The notes under the pieces are model-generated. The model was not told where the DNA came from. It made no database searches and saw nothing but the letters and a program-made list of their open reading frames with translations. From Fimbriiglobus sp. (GTDB lineage: Bacteria; Planctomycetota; Planctomycetia; Gemmatales; Gemmataceae): DNA of 6,646 bases. The stretch is from positions 1 through 6,646 of the forward strand of contig JANXTD010000908.1 in assembly GCA_025352585.1 (NCBI GenBank), written 5' to 3'. Positions 1 through 6,206 of this stretch are shown piece by piece. Both the position numbers and the translations under genes were made by a program. Within the stretch, counting starts at the first letter, position 1; every line of letters begins with the position of its first letter.

Positions 1-670
1 GCCGGCGGTCCTCGACACTCACGGCGTCGCGGACTTTGCGCAAGTCGCCGTTGAGGTCGTCCATCACGCTGGCCAGCAGTTCGCGGTCCTTGGTGCGGCC
101 GTAGAGCTTGTTGAGCATCGCGTACGGGTCGTCGATCGGCGTGATCGGCTTGTTGGCGGCGGCGTAGCACATCCGCGTCCAGGTGTCGGCGTGCTTCGGA
201 ACCATGACGCCGAACTCCAGCGAGCCGAAGCGGGTGCGCGTCGCGGCGTCCTTCTGGAGGAAGGTCTTGATCTCCTGGTCGATGCTGTGGCCCTTGGCCC
301 AGCCGGCGGGGGTGTGCGAGCCGCCCTGGATGTTGCCGGGGAAGAGTTCGGTGCCCGTCAGCAGGCAGCCGATGCCGCGCATGTGGTTGTCGCCGTCGCC
401 GCCGATGCGGTCGCTCACGCCGTTGAGCAACAGCGTCTGCTTCTTAAACGGCTCCAGCGGCGTGAGGCTTTCGGCGAACGCGAAGTCGGCCCCGTACTCC
501 GTCGGCCAGAAGGTCTTCGGCGTGATGCCGTTGGGGCTGAACATGATCACGAGCCGCTGCTTCCGCGCGCCCTGGTTGGCGAACGCCAGGCTCGGCAGGT
601 TCGCCAGGAACGGCAACGCTGCGGCACCGACGCCGAGAGTTTTGAGGAAGTCGCGGCGGTTCGTGGTCAT
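1..670 (-). CDS. DUF1552 family secreted protein, N-terminal part (runs off the left edge)
   Basis: Reading leftward from the ATG at 670, 223 codons stay open to the window edge, so the C-terminal part is missing; family members are usually well over 400 residues. The N-terminus is a Tat signal: twin arginine in NRRDFLK (residues 4-10), a hydrophobic Ala/Leu stretch, and a likely cleavage after AFA (29-31). The mature start [19 protein letters not shown] and the later [15 protein letters not shown] and HSIDQEI segments are typical of DUF1552, a family of unknown biochemical function common in planctomycetes and usually encoded beside DUF1592 cytochrome c proteins, as here. The gene lies 63 bases downstream of that partner on the same strand with no clear terminator between, so cotranscription is likely. 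Tat export suggests the protein folds in the cytoplasm, perhaps around a cofactor, and acts outside it. No strong Shine-Dalgarno precedes the start. The family call is confident; function is not assigned. Confidence 0.9.
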   Translation of the reverse strand, partial: MTTNRRDFLKTLGVGAAALPFLANLPSLAFANQGARKQRLVIMFSPNGITPKTFWPTEYGADFAFAESLTPLEPFKKQTLLLNGVSDRIGGDGDNHMRGIGCLLTGTELFPGNIQGGSHTPAGWAKGHSIDQEIKTFLQKDAATRTRFGSLEFGVMVPKHADTWTRMCYAAANKPITPIDDPYAMLNKLYGRTKDRELLASVMDDLNGDLRKVRDAVSVEDRR

Positions 671-733
671 CGGGGAAACCCTGTGTGGGTATGGCGGGTG
701 TCTACAGTCTAAGCCGCGGATCGCTCGGCGTCG

Positions 734-3049
734 TCATTTCTTGGACGTTGTCGCCCCAGGGAGCGTTCCCGGCGGAGTCGGCGGGGCCGCCGCGGTCACG
801 GCGACTTCGACGGCCAGGGCGCGCAAACTGAAGCCCGACTTCACGAACGCCTCGCGCAACTCGGCCTGCTTGCGGGGGCCGTAAGCCCGGATCGGCTGCT
901 GCGCCAGGTGGTGGAACGCCTGCTCCGTGACCGAGTCGTGGACCTCCGCCGAGCCGGCCAGGTACTTCGCCAACTCGACCGCGCCGCCGAACTTCACCGT
1001 CTCCCCGGCGCGGTTCAGGTACGACCCCGAGGCGTCGAGCGGCTTGCCGCGCTCGGTCGTGCGGTAGCGGCCGACGGCGTCGAAGGCTTCGAGCGAGAAG
1101 CCCAGCGGGTTGATGAGGCTGTGGCACTGCTGGCAGCCGCGCGGCGACGTTTGCAACGCCGTGCGCTCGCGGGTGCTCAAGCTCGGGTGCAGGTCGGCGG
1201 CGAACGGCGTGAACGCCTCGTTCGGCGGCTTCAGCGTCAAGCCCAGCACCCCGCGGGCCAGGAAGACGCCGCGGTGGATCGGCGAACTCTCGTTGGTGTA
1301 GGCGTAGTTGGCCAGGACGTACGGGTGCGTCAGGGTGCCCATGCGCTGGCCGGGGTCGAGCGGCAACTTCATGAACACGCCGCCCTTGGGGGGATCGACG
1401 CCGTAGAACTTCGCCAGGCGGTCGTTGAGGTAGACGCGATCCTCGGTGAGCAGCCGGCGGAAGTCGGGCCCGTCGCTGCGCAAAATCTCCGCCAGCGTCA
1501 GGTCGAGCGAAGTGCGTAAGTCGCTGGCCAGGGCCGCGTCGAAGCCGGGGAAGCGTTCCTTGTTCTTCGACAGCTCGTGGGCCGAGTCGAGGCCGAGCCA
1601 GTGGTGCATCAGGCCCGTCAGCTTGGCGTCGGCGCGGGGGTCGCGGGCCAGACGCTCGGCCTGCCGGCGGATCTCCTCGGGCGTGCCCAACTTGCCGGCG
1701 GCCGCGGCTTGCAGCAACTCGGCGTCGGGCAGCGTGTCCCAGAGCGTGTACGACAGCCGCGCCGCGGTAGCGTACTGCGGCGGCGTCCCGGCCGGCTCGC
1801 GGTACAAGAATCGCGGCGACTTCAGCATCAGCAGCACCACCCGCTTCATCGCCGCCTCGGGGTCGGCCTTCGGGGCGTCGAAGTGGCGTTCGACCAGCGA
1901 CTTCTTCTCGGCGTCGCTCAGCGGCCGGCGGAAGGCGGTCTCGGCCAGCTTCACGCCCAGCACCTTCAGCTTGGCCACGCGGTCCGGGGCGTCCGACTTA
2001 GTCTTGGCCCAGTTGTCCATGCGCGGCACGACGTACGCCGCCGCTTCGAGGGCCGCGTCGGTCGTGGCCTGCTCCCACTCCTTCGACACCGTCGTGCCGC
2101 GCTCCCAGCCGTAACTGCGGTCGTCCGGCGGGAACGGCGTCGCCGCCGCGAACCCCTCCGGCGAACTGCCCGGCGACAGGAACCGCGCCGGCACCACCTC
2201 GGCGGCGCGGCCCGGCACCTTCCACTCCAGCGACACCCGCGACGGCGTGACCGGGACCGGCTTGTTTTTGTTGGGGTCGTTCTGCACCCCCTGCTTCGCC
2301 TTCGAGAATTCGAGCTTGATCGGGTAGGCCCGCCCGCCCACCAGCGACAAGCTGCCGCGGAACTCGGTGTCGGTGCCCGACTTCACCCAGGCGTCGATGA
2401 GCGGCTGCGACTGGCCGTTCACCCACAGCTTCACCGCCTGGTCGGACTTGACGACGAACTCGTACTCGCCCGTCTCCGGGGCCTGTACCGACCCCGCCCA
2501 GAGGATGTAGAACTGCGTCGCGTCGAACTTGTCCGTCGGCCCCGCGGTGCCGAAGTCGAAGCTCACGACCGGATCGACGCGGTCGATCAGCCGCTTCTTC
2601 GTGTCGTAGCCCCGACCGTTGAAGTACTCGCCCTTGAGGCCCGACTTGTCGCCCCAGGTGGGGTTCCACTGCGTCGAATTCACGAGGTCGAAGACGCTCT
2701 GGCGGTACTGGTTGACCGTCAGCCGGGCGAGGTCCACGCGCGGCGGGGCGTTGCGCTCGCGGGCCTCCTTCGAGTAGAACGCCGCGTGGACGTACGCCGA
2801 CACCTTCTCCGCCACGTCCGGCGGGATCGAGCCGGGGTTGTCCGGCGGCATCGCCTTGGCCACGTACTTCGAGAGTTGCGGCACCGAGCGGTTGCCGCTC
2901 AGCGCCTGGTCGTACTCGTCCTTCACGCCTTCGCCGTTGGCCCCGTGGCACTTCTGGCACTGCGCCCGGTAGATCTGCTCGCCCGTCGGGCCTTCGGCGG
3001 CGGACACCGGCGCGGCGAGGGCCAACAGGGCGAGAAGGGTCGAGCGCAT
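734..3049 (-). CDS. PSCyt1 / PA14 / DUF1592-family secreted cytochrome c protein
   Basis: This is a 771-residue exported protein. Residues 1-18 form a Sec signal peptide. A class I cytochrome c domain follows, with the heme motif CQKCH at 31-35 and a likely axial Met67 in AMPPDNPG. Residues 103-123 (LTVNQYRQSVFDLV) resemble a short DUF1587. A PA14-like beta domain (about 138-280, starting LKGEYFNG) is a possible carbohydrate-binding module. Then come DUF1595 (about 330-392, AFRRPLSDAEK), DUF1592 (about 425-550, RLSYTLWDTLPD), DUF1588 (about 570-665, with HRGVFLARG and a second CxxCH, CQQCH at 639-643, followed by NPLGFSLEAFDAVGRYR) and DUF1585 (about 672-750). The last 20 residues are a Pro/Thr/Ala tail. 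The family is found mainly in planctomycetes and allied phyla; extracytoplasmic redox or polymer-degradation roles are suspected but unproven. I chose the ATG at 3049 because the signal peptide starts there; the frame is open further upstream only through GC bias. It is the first gene of a likely operon with the DUF1552 gene. Confidence 0.93.
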   Translation of the reverse strand: MRSTLLALLALAAPVSAAEGPTGEQIYRAQCQKCHGANGEGVKDEYDQALSGNRSVPQLSKYVAKAMPPDNPGSIPPDVAEKVSAYVHAAFYSKEARERNAPPRVDLARLTVNQYRQSVFDLVNSTQWNPTWGDKSGLKGEYFNGRGYDTKKRLIDRVDPVVSFDFGTAGPTDKFDATQFYILWAGSVQAPETGEYEFVVKSDQAVKLWVNGQSQPLIDAWVKSGTDTEFRGSLSLVGGRAYPIKLEFSKAKQGVQNDPNKNKPVPVTPSRVSLEWKVPGRAAEVVPARFLSPGSSPEGFAAATPFPPDDRSYGWERGTTVSKEWEQATTDAALEAAAYVVPRMDNWAKTKSDAPDRVAKLKVLGVKLAETAFRRPLSDAEKKSLVERHFDAPKADPEAAMKRVVLLMLKSPRFLYREPAGTPPQYATAARLSYTLWDTLPDAELLQAAAAGKLGTPEEIRRQAERLARDPRADAKLTGLMHHWLGLDSAHELSKNKERFPGFDAALASDLRTSLDLTLAEILRSDGPDFRRLLTEDRVYLNDRLAKFYGVDPPKGGVFMKLPLDPGQRMGTLTHPYVLANYAYTNESSPIHRGVFLARGVLGLTLKPPNEAFTPFAADLHPSLSTRERTALQTSPRGCQQCHSLINPLGFSLEAFDAVGRYRTTERGKPLDASGSYLNRAGETVKFGGAVELAKYLAGSAEVHDSVTEQAFHHLAQQPIRAYGPRKQAELREAFVKSGFSLRALAVEVAVTAAAPPTPPGTLPGATTSKK

Positions 3050-3089
3050 CGGGGGCGACCTGCGGACGGGCGGCGGGGGCGGGATGGCA

Positions 3090-3118
3090 ATTGTACCGCG
3101 GCCGGCGGGGCCGCTCAA
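3090..3118 (-). promoter_or_regulatory. Putative sigma70-type promoter of the cytochrome c operon
   Basis: On the minus strand a -35-like TTGAGC (3118-3113; 4 of 6 to TTGACA) and a -10-like TACAAT (3095-3090; 5 of 6 to TATAAT) are separated by exactly 17 bases. AT-rich hexamers are scarce in this GC-rich stretch, so the match stands out. Transcription would start near 3083, giving a leader of about 34 bases before the ATG at 3049. It is inferred from consensus only; planctomycete promoters are not well described. Confidence 0.5.
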
Positions 3119-3219
3119 CCGCCATCTCGGCCGGGCGGCGTGGGAATTCCGCCGGGGGGTCGGTTTGGGGCTGGGCGTTGGCGTAAGGCGGGATAGACAG
3201 TCGGCACCTCTCCCGCGGA

Positions 3220-3232
3220 TGCACCCGGTGCA
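3220..3232. promoter_or_regulatory. Perfect 13-bp dyad TGCACC-C-GGTGCA, possible operator
   Basis: Six-base arms TGCACC and GGTGCA are exact reverse complements around one base. The site lies about 100 bases upstream of the -35 element of the cytochrome c operon and about 360 bases upstream of the ammonium channel start. The half-sites resemble NtrC half-sites (TGCAC / GTGCA), but the gap between them is 3 bases, not the usual 7, so a normal NtrC site is not supported. It could be an operator for another dimeric regulator or chance in GC-rich DNA. Confidence 0.25.
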
Positions 3233-3340
3233 ACGCCGAACCCTCCCCCGGCCCGCGCGCCTCCCCCGCGCGAGCCGCGATACCCTAGCGCCCCAGGCTC
3301 GCCCCGTCCCCCGGCGACCCCGCGGAGCCGCCCGCCGGTC

Positions 3341-3362
3341 CTGCAACATTGCCCCGTTGCAG
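3341..3362. promoter_or_regulatory. 22-bp dyad CTGCAAC-N8-GTTGCAG, possible operator
   Basis: Seven-base arms (3341-3347 and 3356-3362) are perfect reverse complements around an 8-base spacer, a layout typical of dimeric repressor sites. As RNA it could form a 7-bp hairpin, but no U-tract follows. It sits centrally in the divergent region, so it could affect either gene. The regulator is unknown. Confidence 0.3.
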
Positions 3363-3464
3363 CGTCCGCGTCCCTCCGTAGAGAACCTTAACGATCTATC
3401 AGAATCGGCCGCCGGTTTCGTCGCCCGGGCGTGAGCGGGTCGGAGGCGGTGATCCCGCACGATT

Positions 3465-3513
3465 GCCGAGAAATCCGCGCGATTTTCGGCGAAACTTCTT
3501 GCCTGTTTCTCGG
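3465..3513 (+). promoter_or_regulatory. Overlapping inverted repeats upstream of the ammonium channel gene
   Basis: Arm A (3465-3475, GCCGAGAAATC) pairs with arm B (3481-3490, GATTTTCGGC) as 10 base pairs with one bulged G and a 5-base loop CGCGC. Part of arm A (3466-3473, CCGAGAAA) is also a perfect 8-base reverse complement of arm C (3506-3513, TTTCTCGG). The A:B and A:C pairings cannot coexist. In DNA these may be adjacent operator sites; in RNA they could be alternative folds if transcription starts upstream. CGCACGATT (3456-3464) and CGCGCGATT (3476-3484) are also repeated exactly 20 bases apart. The repeats are seen directly; a regulatory role is inferred. Confidence 0.35.
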
Positions 3514-3527
3514 GGCATCCATTAACT
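3499..3527 (+). promoter_or_regulatory. Weak candidate promoter for the ammonium channel gene
   Basis: TTGCCT (3499-3504; 4 of 6 to TTGACA) is followed after 17 bases by TTAACT (3522-3527; 3 of 6 to TATAAT). Transcription from it would start near 3534 and leave a leader of about 57 bases before the ATG at 3591. It is the best pair I found on this strand in the AT-richer zone, but the -10 match is poor. If it is real, arms A and B of the inverted repeats lie just upstream as activator or repressor sites. Confidence 0.2.
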
Positions 3528-3581
3528 TTCGGGGCATGAATGATCCCGGCCCCGTGGCGCGGGCGGCGTTCCTTAATCATC

Positions 3582-3587
3582 GAGGTG
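3582..3587 (+). promoter_or_regulatory. Ribosome binding site fixing the ammonium channel start
   Basis: GAGGTG lies three bases before the ATG at 3591 and complements the 16S anti-Shine-Dalgarno core. The spacing is short but workable. It supports the start at 3591 over the in-frame ATG at 3540, which has no such site and would add 17 Arg/Pro-containing residues in front of a clean signal peptide. Confidence 0.65.
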
Positions 3588-3590
3588 GAC

Positions 3591-6116
3591 ATGCGTTCGC
3601 GACAACTCGGATTGGCCGCACTCTTCGCGGCCGGCGTACTGATGCTGGGCAACTCCGGTTGGTCCCAGGAGGGCAAAGACCCCGCGGCCACCAAGGCCAA
3701 GCCCGCCGCGCAGGGCGACCCCAAGGCCGACGCCGACCAGGCCGCCAAGGACGCCGCCCGCTCCGCCGCGATCAAGGCCGAGCGTGAGGCCACCAAGAAG
3801 CTGGCCATCGACACGGACAAGACCGTCACCGAACTCAAGAAGACCGTCGCCGACCTCAAGGGCGAACTCTCGGCGGTCGCCACCGACAAGACCGTCGCCG
3901 ACTTGACCAAGACCGTCGCCGACCTCAAGGGCGAACTCTCGACCGTCAAGAAGGACTTCGGCAAGCTCGACGCCAGCGTCACCGGGGCCACCGGCGACCT
4001 GAAGGCGTTCAAGTCCGACGCCACCGCCGGCCTGGCCAAGGTCGAGGGCGCGGCCAAGTCGATCGAGGGGATGCAGAAGTCGATCGCCGACGCCAAGGTC
4101 GAGTTCGACGCCTCCAAGAAGGGCGTCGATGAGGGGCTGAAGGGCGTCGCCGACATCAAGGCGACCGCCGACGCCGCCAAGGACAAGGCCCAAGTCGGCG
4201 ACCTGTCGCGCGGCGACACCGCCTGGATGCTGACCGCGTCGGCCTTCGTCATGGTCATGATCCCCGGCCTGGCGCTCTTCTACGGCGGCATGGTGCGGCG
4301 GCGTAACATCCTCGCCACGATGATGCAGAGCATGGCCTGCCTGTCGGTCGTCGGCATCTTCTGGGTCGCCTTCGGCTACGGCCTCGCCTTCGGCCCGTCG
4401 GCGCTCTCGATCGACATCGCCGGCGTTAAGGGCGGCGTCATCGGCTGGAGCTGGGACCTGTTCTTCCTCCAGGGCGTCGCCCACTCGGACGCCCTGCCGC
4501 AGTACAAAATCCCGGTCTACGTCCACGTCATGTTCCAGGGGATGTTCGCGATCATCACCCCGGCGCTGATTAGCGGGGCGGTCGCCGAGCGCATCCGCTT
4601 CTGGCCGTTCTGTATTTTCACGATCCTCTGGATCAGCTTCGTCTACTGCCCGCTGGCGCACATGGTCTGGGCCTTCGACTGGTTCGACATGACGATCCCG
4701 AGTGCCAAGCGTGGCCTCGCCGCCATCGGCCTCCTCGGCAAGATGGGCGCGCTCGACTACGCCGGCGGCACGGTCGTCCACATCGCGGCCGGATTCGCCG
4801 GCCTCGCCGCGTGCCTCGTGCTGCGCCGCCGCGACGGCTACCCGAAGACGGTCATCCACCCCAACAGCATGGTGATCACGCTGCTCGGCGCGGGCCTGCT
4901 CTGGTTCGGCTGGTTCGGCTTCAACGGCGGCAGCGGCCTCGCCAGCAACGGCCAGGCGGGCAGTGCATTTGCCGCCACGCAAGCCGCCGCCGCGACCGCC
5001 GGCCTGGTCTGGATCTTCATCGAGTGGGTACTGAAGGGTAAGCCGACGGCGCTCGGCCTCGCCTCGGGGATCGTCGCCGGCCTCGTCGCCGTGACGCCGG
5101 CCTCGGGCTACGTCTACGTCTGGGGCGGAGTCGCCATCGGCGCGGCCGCAGCCATCGGCTGCTACATCGCCGTCATGGTCAAGAACATGCTCGGCTACGA
5201 CGACTCGCTCGACGCCTTCGGGGTCCACGGCGTGGGCGGCTTCATCGGCGCGGTCCTGACCGGCCTGTTCTGCTACAGCGCCATCTACCCCGCCGGCGGC
5301 GACGGCTTCTTCGCCATGAAGGGCCAGGACGCCCGCGTCGCGCTGCTGGAGAAGTCCGGCATCGCCGACGCCAAGAAGGAGGCCGACGAGAAGAAGGCCG
5401 CTTTCGAGAAGGTCAAGCCGGGCTACGACGCGCTGGTGACCAAGGGCAAGGACAAGCTCAGCGACGACGAGAAGAAGGTGTTCGACGCCGGCGAACTCGC
5501 CGAGATGTACGCCGCCGACGCCGACAAGGCGTTCACGGGGGCCGAGGCCGAGTTAAAGACGCTCAAGGAGACGGTCGCCAAGCGCACCGCCGACCCGGAG
5601 AGCCTCAAGACGCCGTTCACGCAGTTGATCATCCAGGTCAAGGCGGCGACCTTCTCGGCGGTTTACGCCCTGGCGGCGAGCCTGCTGCTGGTGCTGCTGG
5701 TGCAGGCGATCACGCTCGGCAACTTCTCGACGACCAAGAAGAACGAGACGATCGGCCTCGACCAGACGGAGCACGGCGAGACCGGCTTCGACTTCGGCCT
5801 CGCGACCGAGACGACCGCACTGCGCGGCGGCACCGAGCCGAAGGCGGCGCTGGCCCCCAAGGTGAAATCGACCCGCTTCGAGTTGGCCGTCGAGGGCGTC
5901 GCCCACGAGGACATCGCCAAGCTCTGGACGGGGCTGTGCCAGCCGTCGGACAAGCCGGCGTCGCCGGACTTCCTGGCGGTCTACCCCAGCGTGACGACGT
6001 TCAGCGGCAACCACTTCCACTGCCGCGGCGCGGACGCCCCGGCCGTGGCGGCGCGGCTGGAGTCGCTGTTCAAGAAGCTCCTGCCGGGCAAGCCGGTCAA
6101 GGTCGTCAAGCTGTAA
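3591..6116 (+). CDS. amt: Amt-family ammonium channel with coiled-coil, loop and C-terminal extensions
   Basis: This 841-residue inner-membrane ammonium channel is about twice the usual Amt size (about 400-430). Residues 1-25 are a signal peptide. About 26-205 is a Lys/Ala/Asp-rich coiled coil containing two 23-residue repeats (76-98 and 99-121). The Amt core follows with TM1 at about 210 and TM11 at about 678-708. Counterparts of E. coli AmtB residues are F315/F319 (F103/F107), W360 (W148), D389 (D160), H397 (H168), F444 (F215), S448 (S219) and H546 (H318), so the pore looks functional. Residues 567-672, between TM10 and TM11, hold about 90 extra charged helical residues. The cytoplasmic tail IGLDQTEHGE (721-730) matches the Amt C-terminal region, then about 756-841 form an additional small domain. 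By Amt topology (N-out) the two helical additions face the periplasm and the last faces the cytoplasm. A P-II gene follows, so P-II gating is likely. Amt identity is secure; the extensions are unassigned. Confidence 0.95.
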   Translation: MRSRQLGLAALFAAGVLMLGNSGWSQEGKDPAATKAKPAAQGDPKADADQAAKDAARSAAIKAEREATKKLAIDTDKTVTELKKTVADLKGELSAVATDKTVADLTKTVADLKGELSTVKKDFGKLDASVTGATGDLKAFKSDATAGLAKVEGAAKSIEGMQKSIADAKVEFDASKKGVDEGLKGVADIKATADAAKDKAQVGDLSRGDTAWMLTASAFVMVMIPGLALFYGGMVRRRNILATMMQSMACLSVVGIFWVAFGYGLAFGPSALSIDIAGVKGGVIGWSWDLFFLQGVAHSDALPQYKIPVYVHVMFQGMFAIITPALISGAVAERIRFWPFCIFTILWISFVYCPLAHMVWAFDWFDMTIPSAKRGLAAIGLLGKMGALDYAGGTVVHIAAGFAGLAACLVLRRRDGYPKTVIHPNSMVITLLGAGLLWFGWFGFNGGSGLASNGQAGSAFAATQAAAATAGLVWIFIEWVLKGKPTALGLASGIVAGLVAVTPASGYVYVWGGVAIGAAAAIGCYIAVMVKNMLGYDDSLDAFGVHGVGGFIGAVLTGLFCYSAIYPAGGDGFFAMKGQDARVALLEKSGIADAKKEADEKKAAFEKVKPGYDALVTKGKDKLSDDEKKVFDAGELAEMYAADADKAFTGAEAELKTLKETVAKRTADPESLKTPFTQLIIQVKAATFSAVYALAASLLLVLLVQAITLGNFSTTKKNETIGLDQTEHGETGFDFGLATETTALRGGTEPKAALAPKVKSTRFELAVEGVAHEDIAKLWTGLCQPSDKPASPDFLAVYPSVTTFSGNHFHCRGADAPAVAARLESLFKKLLPGKPVKVVKL
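3840..3941 (+). repeat. Internal tandem duplication in the coiled-coil coding region
   Basis: The 33 bases at 3840-3872 recur without mismatch at 3909-3941, a 69-base period equal to 23 codons. A partial copy of 15 bases (AAGACCGTCGCCGAC) also lies at 3888-3902. The encoded units share KTVADLKGELS, with Val/Leu spaced 3 and 4 residues apart (V79, L82, V86, L89, L93, V96 and the equivalents V102 to V119), as in a coiled coil. Identity down to synonymous positions suggests a recent duplication or gene conversion. Confidence 0.85.
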
Positions 6117-6129
6117 CGAACCGAGTCTC

Positions 6130-6163
6130 GCGGGCCGCCGGGGGGCAACCTCGGGCGGCCCGC
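6130..6163 (+). terminator. Strong hairpin with GCAA tetraloop between amt and the P-II gene (attenuator or mRNA-stability element)
   Basis: Bases 6130-6139 pair perfectly with 6154-6163 (10 bp, nearly all G-C). A G/G mismatch (6140, 6153) and four more pairs (6141-6144 with 6149-6152, one of them G-U) lead to a GCAA loop (6145-6148) of the stable GNRA type. The hairpin starts 14 bases after the amt stop. It is followed by C-rich sequence rather than a U-tract, so it is not a standard intrinsic terminator. It may reduce read-through to the P-II gene or protect the 3' end of amt mRNA. The fold is seen; the role is inferred. Confidence 0.5.
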
Positions 6164-6206
6164 CCCCTCTCCGCACACCCGACCCCGCCCAACGCGAGAA
6201 CCCGCC

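Larger units (their letters stand above)
3050..3590. other. Divergent intergenic region (541 bases), no convincing gene
   Basis: It separates the minus-strand cytochrome c operon from the plus-strand ammonium channel gene. Open frames crossing it translate to Arg/Pro/Gly-rich sequence without recognisable domains, so I call no gene. The cytochrome-proximal half (3050-3340) is very GC-rich and contains the TTGAGC/TACAAT promoter and a 13-bp dyad. The channel-proximal half (about 3376-3540) is richer in A/T and holds inverted repeats, a weak plus-strand promoter candidate, and a direct repeat CGGGGCAT at 3511-3518 and 3530-3537, 19 bases apart start to start. I see no tRNA, no clear riboswitch, and no sigma54 promoter with correct GG-N10-GC spacing. 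Confidence 0.7.

Noticed and set aside
1577..3196. Long plus-strand open frame opposite the cytochrome c gene.
   Set aside because: It is Arg/Leu/Val-rich shadow sequence without recognisable motifs; the minus frame has two CxxCH motifs and family domains.
3084..3434. Small plus-strand open frame in the divergent region.
   Set aside because: It is Arg/Pro/Gly-rich without motifs, overlaps the likely minus-strand promoter and the dyads, and has no ribosome binding site.
3488..3503. Sigma54-like element (GG then TTGCC) upstream of the ammonium channel.
   Set aside because: The gap between GG and GC is 11 bases instead of the required 10, and the -24 box is otherwise poor.
3540..3590. Alternative upstream ATG start for the ammonium channel.
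   Set aside because: It would put 17 residues with several Arg and Pro in front of the signal peptide and has no Shine-Dalgarno, while GAGGTG precedes the ATG at 3591.
3050..4258. Minus-strand open frame continuous with the cytochrome c gene, running through the intergenic region and opposite the start of the ammonium channel gene.
   Set aside because: The extra N-terminal sequence is Ser/Ala/Arg-rich without domains, a clean signal peptide begins at 3049, and opposite GC-biased coding DNA such stop-free frames are expected.
3573..5228. Long minus-strand open frame opposite the ammonium channel gene.
   Set aside because: Its translation is Gly/Asp/Val/Arg-rich low-complexity sequence mirroring the channel codons; the plus strand encodes clear Amt motifs with pore residues.
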